From positions 1 to 6,173 of the forward strand of contig CAKQXI010000136.1 in the NCBI GenBank assembly GCA_934281565.1: a DNA stretch of 6,173 bases, given 5' to 3'. Position 1 is the first letter of the stretch; each line of letters starts with the position of its first letter. Source of the stretch: an uncultured Prevotella sp. (GTDB lineage: Bacteria; Bacteroidota; Bacteroidia; Bacteroidales; Bacteroidaceae). This document shows positions 4,575 through 6,173 of the stretch, piece by piece. The translations under genes and the position numbers were made by a program. Under the pieces are notes generated by a model. It was not told where the DNA came from. It worked only from the letters and a program-made list of their open reading frames with translations, and did not search any database.

Positions 4575-6173
4575 TTATTGGATGTTCATGATAAAAGGGA
4601 GGGTAGCTTGAACAGGCTCACGCTCCTGAATGTTACGCAGCCACATGAACGGAGTGTAATATTCGCCAAGGGTCAAGCGTAACTGTTCTTGAAGATAAGT
4701 GTTACGACAGCCAGTAGCCTTGTCCAATATTTGGTCCATCCAGTCCTTTGCCTCAGGATATTCCTCGGCATGATAGTCGCTGACCTTGGCTAATTGCGCA
4801 GCCTTGGCAATGGCGTCATCAATACCTCCGAAACCATCAATGAGCTTGATGCCCTTGGCATCAGTACCTAACCATACATGACCTTGCGCAATCTTTTCCA
4901 CATCATCAACACTCATCTTCCTACCATCGGCAACACGTTGGCGGAACAATACATAGCCACGGTTGACATGAGCTTGGAGATAAGAAAGTTCTTCCTCGCT
5001 CCAAGGACGGGCAGAACCAGCAGTAAGGTAAGCACTGTTCTTGTTAGTCTTAACTTCGTCAAACTTGATACCCAGTTTCTGTGTAAGCAGACCGCTCATG
5101 TCTGGCAAGGCACCAAAGATGCCGATACTTCCTGTCAAAGTCATAGGTTGTGCCATGACATACCTTGCTCCCATACTCATGTAATAAGCTCCAGAGGCAG
5201 CCATGCCCCCCATGGAAACAACCACTGGCTTTTTCTTGTTGAGTTGGGTGACAGCTCTCCATATCTGTTCGGAAGCATAAGCATCACCACCACCAGAATT
5301 GATGCGAAGAACAACAGCCTTGATATTATCATCGTTGCCAAGTTTCTCTAAGTCCTTGATAACTTTGTCACTGACTATTTCTTCTCCATCACCCCAAATG
5401 CTTGATGAGGCAAAGCGAGTGATGCTACCTTGGCAATAATATACGGCAATGGCATCGCCACCAAAGTCATCGGCAACAGCGGCATTTACATCATTGATGC
5501 TCACTCGGTTGACATTCTTGTCTTCCGTGATACCAAGTTGTTTCTTCACCACCTCTTTTATTTCGTCATAATAGCAATAACCATCCACAAGTTTCATGGG
5601 TTTCAGTTTCTTGCTGTCGTCGAAAGCCATAATGCCATCGGCATAGTGATTGAGTGTATCCTTGTTGATGCCTCTGCTTTGAGCAACATCAGTCAGCATA
5701 TTCTTCCATAAGCCATTGATGTATCGAGAAACCTGCTCACGATTGGCATCACTCATCTTGTCTTCAGTATATTGCTCGGTATAACTCTTATATTTGCCCA
5801 CCTTGACAACTGTGAACTTAATGCCAAACTTAGCATAAAGGTCTTTCAAGAACGTAGGTCCAGCAGCAATACCATGCCAGTCAATGGAACCCTCTGGATT
5901 AATGTATAGTTTATTGGCGACAGAGGCAAGGTAATATCCACCCTGTGAGTAGATGTCACCATAGGCAATGATCCATTTGCCACTTTTCTTGAAGTCGGCA
6001 AGAGCATGACGTATCTCTTGGAGCGTGGCATAGTTGGTTTGGAAGATGCCAGTCTCCAAGTAAATACCTTTTATCTTATTTTCAGTCTTTGCTTTCTTGA
6101 TGGCAGCGAGGATCTCGTTCATACCAAGTTGGTTGGCTTGACCACCAGTCAGTTCACCCAGTATGTCGGTCTG
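4575..6173 (-). CDS. sppA: Signal peptide peptidase SppA, 67K type (partial, 5' end outside window)
   Basis: Serine/lysine-dyad membrane protease that degrades signal peptides left after protein export; the family is anchored in the inner membrane with its active site on the periplasmic side. The frame is open through the right window edge: 17 sense codons (beginning QTDILGELTGG) precede the first ATG at 6122, so that ATG is internal and the N-terminal membrane anchor lies outside. Counting from that Met, two tandem peptidase S49 domains are visible. The first (about 1-190) carries the presumed general-base lysine K112 in GKYKSYTEQY. The second (about 222-445) carries the nucleophile S310 in SMGGMAASGAYY, followed by LTGSIGIFG. 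The Lys-Ser spacing of 198 is nearly that of E. coli SppA (K209/S409). The 532 visible residues suggest roughly 50-80 are missing. The C-terminal tail (about 450-515) continues beyond the second domain. The stop lies 22 nt before lpxK, consistent with cotranscription. Family call is secure. Confidence 0.95.
   Translation of the reverse strand, partial: QTDILGELTGGQANQLGMNEILAAIKKAKTENKIKGIYLETGIFQTNYATLQEIRHALADFKKSGKWIIAYGDIYSQGGYYLASVANKLYINPEGSIDWHGIAAGPTFLKDLYAKFGIKFTVVKVGKYKSYTEQYTEDKMSDANREQVSRYINGLWKNMLTDVAQSRGINKDTLNHYADGIMAFDDSKKLKPMKLVDGYCYYDEIKEVVKKQLGITEDKNVNRVSINDVNAAVADDFGGDAIAVYYCQGSITRFASSSIWGDGEEIVSDKVIKDLEKLGNDDNIKAVVLRINSGGGDAYASEQIWRAVTQLNKKKPVVVSMGGMAASGAYYMSMGARYVMAQPMTLTGSIGIFGALPDMSGLLTQKLGIKFDEVKTNKNSAYLTAGSARPWSEEELSYLQAHVNRGYVLFRQRVADGRKMSVDDVEKIAQGHVWLGTDAKGIKLIDGFGGIDDAIAKAAQLAKVSDYHAEEYPEAKDWMDQILDKATGCRNTYLQEQLRLTLGEYYTPFMWLRNIQEREPVQATLPFIMNIQ

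Noticed and set aside
4878..5351. 157-codon plus-strand frame opposite sppA
   Set aside because: Antisense to the catalytic domain of SppA; no family features.
6120..6122. ATG at 6122 as the sppA start
   Set aside because: The frame stays open for 17 more codons to the edge, and the family has an N-terminal membrane segment and further sequence upstream, so this Met is internal.
1..6173. CRISPR array or insertion-sequence ends
   Set aside because: No regularly spaced repeats of 25-40 nt, and no terminal inverted repeats flanking a transposase; the only mobile-type gene is the tyrosine recombinase.

Overview
The window looks like a chromosomal segment of a Bacteroidales bacterium, most likely a Prevotella-type genome. 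Reasons: the protein sequences resemble Bacteroidales family members; a moderate-GC operon reads sppA-lpxK-punA-thiL; the integrase has the Bacteroidetes arm-binding/SAM-like architecture; and there is a good match to the Bacteroidetes -7 promoter box (TAnnTTTG). The genus is an inference from pattern recognition and was not tested by a search.

All five genes lie on the minus strand. From right to left: a partial sppA (signal peptide peptidase, 5' end cut by the right edge); lpxK (lipid A 4'-kinase) 22 nt further on; punA (purine nucleoside phosphorylase), whose start lies 119 nt inside the lpxK frame; and thiL (thiamine-monophosphate kinase) after a 45-nt gap made almost entirely of a heptanucleotide tandem repeat. 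A hairpin with a T-rich tail (1469-1511) then ends the run. The tight spacing suggests one transcript carrying envelope maintenance (SppA, LpxK), purine salvage (PunA) and thiamine cofactor synthesis (ThiL). The metabolic link is loose, so the grouping is probably a conserved housekeeping cluster.

Downstream of the terminator is a complete tyrosine recombinase (273-1448) with all expected catalytic residues and its own Shine-Dalgarno-like sequence. It is the accessory part of the window. Beyond its stop codon, positions 1-272 hold no convincing gene. They contain two nested or imperfect inverted-repeat structures and, at the left edge, a candidate leftward promoter. This could be the end of an integrated element or the control region of a site-specific inversion system; the window is too short to decide.

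The main points for follow-up are the long lpxK/punA overlap, an Asp in PunA where Asn243 sits in human PNP, the heptamer repeat and TTG start at thiL, and the inverted-repeat region beside the recombinase. No complete undescribed system is demonstrable here.
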